NCBI GenBank assembly: GCA_047634015.1
Contig: JBLIDB010000098.1
Coordinates: 1-17,210, forward strand
Direction of reading: 5' to 3'
DNA from: JAJRXG01 sp047634015
GTDB taxonomy: Bacteria; Bacteroidota; Bacteroidia; Chitinophagales; Saprospiraceae
Length of the DNA: 17,210 nt
Shown here: piece after piece, positions 14,435 to 17,210 of the stretch
How the letters are laid out: each line of letters opens with the position of its first letter
Numbering within the stretch: the first letter of the stretch is position 1
The notes under the pieces: generated by a model
Databases searched by the model: none
The model's input: only the letters and a program-made list of their open reading frames with translations
What the model was told of the DNA's origin: nothing
Made by a program: the position numbers and the translations under genes

Positions 14435-15619
14435 ATGAAATCTACAATCCAACTGATCCTTGCAGGAATAATCGGCGGATCAATAGCATTCGGTGCTTTC
14501 AAGATGTTTGATAAGGATACCGTCATCTACGAACAAAATCCTGCTAAATCCAACTTTACACATCAAGTAAGTAATTCTACTTCTATTGATGTTCCCAATA
14601 ACTTCGTCATAGCAGCTGAAGTGGCCAATCCTGCTGTAGTGCATATTACAGCAGAAAACAACGAGTATGCAGAATACAAGCAAGGGAAACGTAGAAACTA
14701 CGATCCGTTCGAGCAATTCTGGGGATATAGAAGGCAACAGGGGGAAAGGCCACAAGCAGGCACAGGTTCAGGCGTTATTTTAGATGATCAAGGAACCATT
14801 GTTACAAATAATCATGTCGTAGGGTTCGCAGATATATTATCCGTTACGTTACATGATGGACGCAAATATGCTGCAGAAAAAATTGGAACAGACCCAAGTA
14901 CAGATTTAGCAGTTATAAGATTGAAAGAAGCAAGAAGTATCGATCATCTTCCTTCTTTAAAATTTGCTGATTCTGATCAAGTCAAAGTTGGAGAATGGGT
15001 CGTTGCAGTAGGAAATCCATTTAATCTAACATCTACAGTTACCGCCGGGATTGTTAGTGCAATAGGTAGGGACTTGGATATTATAGGAGAACAAAAAGCA
15101 ATCGAAGAATTTATACAAACCGATGCTGTTGTTAATCCCGGTAATAGTGGAGGAGCACTCGTAAATACCAAAGGAGAATTAGTAGGAATTAACACTGCTA
15201 TATCATCCCCTACGGGAGTCTATGCCGGTTATTCGTTTGCTATTCCTGGCAATCTAGTAAAAAGAGTAGTGAATGAAATCCTCGAAGTAGGTGGAGATGT
15301 CCAACGTGCTATGTTGGGGATCAGTATCGCTGATATCAATAATGATCTTAAAGAAAGAGCTAAAGAACAAGGCATAAAAATTAAAACAGATTCTGGTGTA
15401 CTTGTTACTGGTTTTGACCAGAGAAAGTATAGCTCAGCGAAATATAGTGGAATGGAATTAGGCGATGTAATCACGGGAGTAGAAGGCCGAAGTGTGGCTA
15501 ATAGCGATGAGTTGCGCGAGGCTATAAAGTGGGTAAAAGTAGGAGATACCGTCACTGTTAATATCAATAGAAATGGGAAGAAAAAGACCATTCCTATTAA
15601 ATTGAGAATTGGTATATAA
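14435..15619 (+). CDS. HtrA/DegP-type serine protease with one PDZ domain
   Basis: This 394-residue envelope protease would degrade or handle misfolded proteins outside the cytoplasm. An N-terminal hydrophobic helix (residues about 4-23) is a signal peptide or anchor. The trypsin-like domain shows the catalytic triad His127 (TNNHVVG), Asp157 (STDLAVIRL) and Ser238 (NPGNSGGALV). One PDZ domain follows (about 290-394), with GVLVTGFDQ, YSGMELGDVITGVEGRSVAN and a closing strand IPIKLRI. Between helix and protease lies a charged, aromatic Q-rich loop (YKQGKRRNYDPFEQFWGYR), the LA-loop region of DegP-like enzymes. Many Bacteroidota homologues carry two PDZ domains; this one ends after one, a DegS/DegQ-short layout. 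A strong terminator follows about 110 bases downstream. The active site is intact, so it should be functional. Confidence 0.95.
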   Translation: MKSTIQLILAGIIGGSIAFGAFKMFDKDTVIYEQNPAKSNFTHQVSNSTSIDVPNNFVIAAEVANPAVVHITAENNEYAEYKQGKRRNYDPFEQFWGYRRQQGERPQAGTGSGVILDDQGTIVTNNHVVGFADILSVTLHDGRKYAAEKIGTDPSTDLAVIRLKEARSIDHLPSLKFADSDQVKVGEWVVAVGNPFNLTSTVTAGIVSAIGRDLDIIGEQKAIEEFIQTDAVVNPGNSGGALVNTKGELVGINTAISSPTGVYAGYSFAIPGNLVKRVVNEILEVGGDVQRAMLGISIADINNDLKERAKEQGIKIKTDSGVLVTGFDQRKYSSAKYSGMELGDVITGVEGRSVANSDELREAIKWVKVGDTVTVNINRNGKKKTIPIKLRIGI

Positions 15620-15725
15620 ATCAGTTGTTAAAAAAAATTGAGTGCGATTGAAGAGGTTTGTATGGGCAAGCTGTACAAAGCTCGTATCGTTATAAGTTTA
15701 AGTTGGTTTTTCGTTTTGTTTTGAG

Positions 15726-15758
15726 ACGCCCTCGGCTTTTAGTCGAAGGGCGTTTTTT
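15726..15758 (+). terminator. Intrinsic terminator after the HtrA-type gene
   Basis: ACGCCCT (15726-15732) pairs with AGGGCGT (15747-15753), and an inner CGGC/GTCG part extends the stem around a short loop. A run of six T (15753-15758) follows. This is the clearest Rho-independent terminator in the window. Confidence 0.88.
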
Positions 15759-15795
15759 ATTTACTTAACCGTGGGTTTCCCCTATTTTCGCTTCT

Positions 15796-16827
15796 GTGAA
15801 TAACCTCTCGTTCTTAAAAAACCTAAAAGGGAAAAAAATCCTAATTGCCCCTTTGGATTGGGGATTAGGTCATGCTACAAGATCATCGGTCCTAATAGAA
15901 GCACTAAAAAGAGATAACGAAATTCATATCGCCTCAAGTGGTTTGGCTCTAACATGGCTAAAAAGGACTTATCCCCGTTTTGATTTTCATGTGCTCCCCT
16001 CATACAATGTCAACTATCGATTTAAAATGATGTGGCTAAACATCTTCATTTCTACCCCACAGATATTAAAGTCAATTCGTGTTGAAAATCGTATTGTACA
16101 TGCATTAGTTAAAAAGCACAAATACGACCTTATTATTGCAGATCACAGATTTGGAACACGAAATAAAAGATGTCGAAGCGTTGTTATTGCGCATCAAATT
16201 CAGATCCCACATCCAAACCCTGTATTTGCTACCCTTTCCTCTTTTCTAAATCGTCGATTATTAAATATATACGATGAAGTATGGGTTCCAGATTATGCCA
16301 TATCTAGAATGTCCTTATCTGGCGAACTCTCTAATTCTACTAAGTTAAAAGGTTCAAAATATATTGGTCCGCTTTCGATGATGGATGGTACGGCCTCTCA
16401 AGCTGAAAAAGACATTGATATCGCAGTTATATTATCAGGACCAGAACCGAGTCGCACCAATTTAGAATTGAAGCTGGCCAAAGTATTAGAAAATTTCAAA
16501 GAGAGTAAACTTGTTCTAATTAGAGGAAGTAATCGTCCATTATCAAATACTATTGCTCAATCCACAATATTCAAAACCATAGTTCATCTGGCAGATCACA
16601 AGAAAGTTACGAATATCATGTCCAGAACCAAAATAATAATCTGCCGTTCTGGCTATAGTACCATTATGGATTTAGAAGCCTTAAACCGGAAGGCAATTCT
16701 TATTCCTACAAATAATCAACCCGAGCAAGAATATTTAGCTTCTTATCACTGTGCTCGCGGAAATAGATGTCTGAGCGAAGAAGATATTGATCAAAAACTA
16801 ATCCCAATGCTCCATAAGATTGAATAG
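15796..16827 (+). CDS. MurG-like (GT-B, family 28 type) glycosyltransferase
   Basis: This 343-residue protein has the two-domain GT-B pattern. The N-terminal domain opens with KKILIAPLDWGLGHATRS (13-30), the GxGH loop that contacts the acceptor in MurG-like enzymes. The C-terminal donor domain has IAVILSGPEPSR (209-220), IIICRSGYSTIMDLEAL (280-296) and ILIPTNNQPEQEYLA (301-315), the counterpart of the MurG GG-x-ST..E and P..DQ..NA motifs with N-N-Q-x-E-Q-E-Y. It is too divergent to be MurG itself and its substrate is unknown. Starts at GTG; no in-frame ATG precedes the GLGH motif. It lies after the htrA terminator, so it needs its own promoter; TATTTTCG at 15784-15791 is similar to a -7 box but sits too close to the start to be convincing. 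Confidence 0.82.
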   Translation: MNNLSFLKNLKGKKILIAPLDWGLGHATRSSVLIEALKRDNEIHIASSGLALTWLKRTYPRFDFHVLPSYNVNYRFKMMWLNIFISTPQILKSIRVENRIVHALVKKHKYDLIIADHRFGTRNKRCRSVVIAHQIQIPHPNPVFATLSSFLNRRLLNIYDEVWVPDYAISRMSLSGELSNSTKLKGSKYIGPLSMMDGTASQAEKDIDIAVILSGPEPSRTNLELKLAKVLENFKESKLVLIRGSNRPLSNTIAQSTIFKTIVHLADHKKVTNIMSRTKIIICRSGYSTIMDLEALNRKAILIPTNNQPEQEYLASYHCARGNRCLSEEDIDQKLIPMLHKIE

Positions 16828-16984
16828 ACAATAAACCTATTCGTCGCTTGGAATACAGTTTTTACATCTTCCTTCAGAAAATACAATCTTAAGCCAACCC
16901 TTTTATTGGAATTGCGGTACTCCTTATGTTAGGAAGTCTAATAACCATCATTAGACCCTTGGGGTTAGGGCAAACGCACCAAAA

Positions 16985-17210
16985 CTATGCTATCAATATA
17001 TTTAGAAGATATTGAACATTTAATGATGCTCGGAATCTTCGTTTTTTCAAACTGCTTTTGTCTGTCATTTTCTTGATTTTTTGTAGTACAATCTTTCTTA
17101 GGATATTCATATTTATTGGAGCATTTTCAGTACGTATCCTACTTTGATCTTCTTTAAATGTAACATCTAAATGCCAATGTAATTTGTTCTCTATTCCCCA
17201 ATGTTTTCTA
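16985..17210 (-). CDS. ISAs1-family transposase, C-terminal part (cut by window edge)
   Basis: The minus strand reads without interruption from the window edge to TAG at 16985-16987, giving 74 residues. RKHWGIENKLHWHLDVTFKE then EDQSRIRTENAPINM is the signature tail of ISAs1-family DDE transposases (R-x-HW-x-IENxLHWxLDVxFxED), and it contains the final catalytic Glu region (WGIEN). The last residues KKRRFRASLNVQYLLNIL match the usual K-rich end. No stop codon or frameshift is seen in this part, so the element may be intact beyond the window. An IS end should lie between 16828 and 16984, perhaps in the GGGGTTAGGGCAAACGCACC stretch, but I cannot pair it with the other terminus. Confidence 0.85.
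   Translation of the reverse strand, partial: RKHWGIENKLHWHLDVTFKEDQSRIRTENAPINMNILRKIVLQKIKKMTDKSSLKKRRFRASLNVQYLLNILIA

Noticed and set aside
15662..15724. A 20-codon plus-strand frame (MGKLYKARIVISLSWFFVLF) running into the terminator
   Set aside because: It is hydrophobic and could be a small membrane peptide, but it is too short to judge and lies in the untranslated tail between htrA and its terminator.
1..17210. CRISPR arrays, tRNA and rRNA genes, phage genes and toxin-antitoxin pairs
   Set aside because: No regularly spaced repeats, cloverleaf-like segments, rRNA sequence, structural phage proteins or typical small toxin/antitoxin pairs were seen on either strand.

Overview
The window looks like a chromosomal segment of a Bacteroidota bacterium, possibly of the Saprospiria/Lewinella type (this finer placement is only an impression). 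The reasons are moderate GC, start codons with no Shine-Dalgarno sequence in front, an exact TAnnTTTG -7 box before the main operon, Bacteroidota-style lipoprotein signals, a short pterin dehydratase, and a complete Na+-pumping NADH:quinone oxidoreductase operon.

Layout. 1-1700 is a graveyard of mobile DNA: a transposase tail broken by two stop codons (ISKra4-like), a diverged direct repeat, an intact small NTF2-fold lipoprotein gene on the minus strand, an IS3-type transposase tail with an internal stop, and a possible HU-protein tail. 2000-5123 holds two exported metallopeptidases in a row on the plus strand: an M28 aminopeptidase with a PA domain and an M20 amidohydrolase of the AbgB type. 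5124-6570 is about 1.4 kb of decayed sequence with at least two broken plus-strand reading frames, one perhaps a luciferase-like monooxygenase. 6571-12957 is the nqrABCDEF operon on the minus strand, from a TATCTTTG promoter box at 12950-12957 to a hairpin at 6571-6604. Upstream of it is a family 2 glycosyltransferase (minus). From 14107 the plus strand carries a pterin-4a-carbinolamine dehydratase, an HtrA-type serine protease ending in a strong terminator, and a MurG-like glycosyltransferase. The right edge cuts into an ISAs1-family transposase on the minus strand.

How the genes work together. NqrA-F form one membrane complex that oxidises NADH, reduces quinone and exports Na+. All expected cofactor sites are visible: the NqrF [2Fe-2S], FAD and NADH motifs, the NqrD/NqrE cysteine pair for the intramembrane cluster, and the flavinylated threonines of NqrB and NqrC. 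The oddest point is NqrA. It carries about 90 extra N-terminal residues with a signal-peptide-like segment and a second membrane segment, so this normally peripheral subunit may be anchored in the membrane. The two peptidases probably act outside the cytoplasm on peptides or amino-acid conjugates. The remaining genes (protease, pterin enzyme, glycosyltransferases) are housekeeping or envelope functions with no evident link to Nqr. I found no CRISPR array, tRNA, rRNA or obvious defence system, and no clear new multi-gene system.
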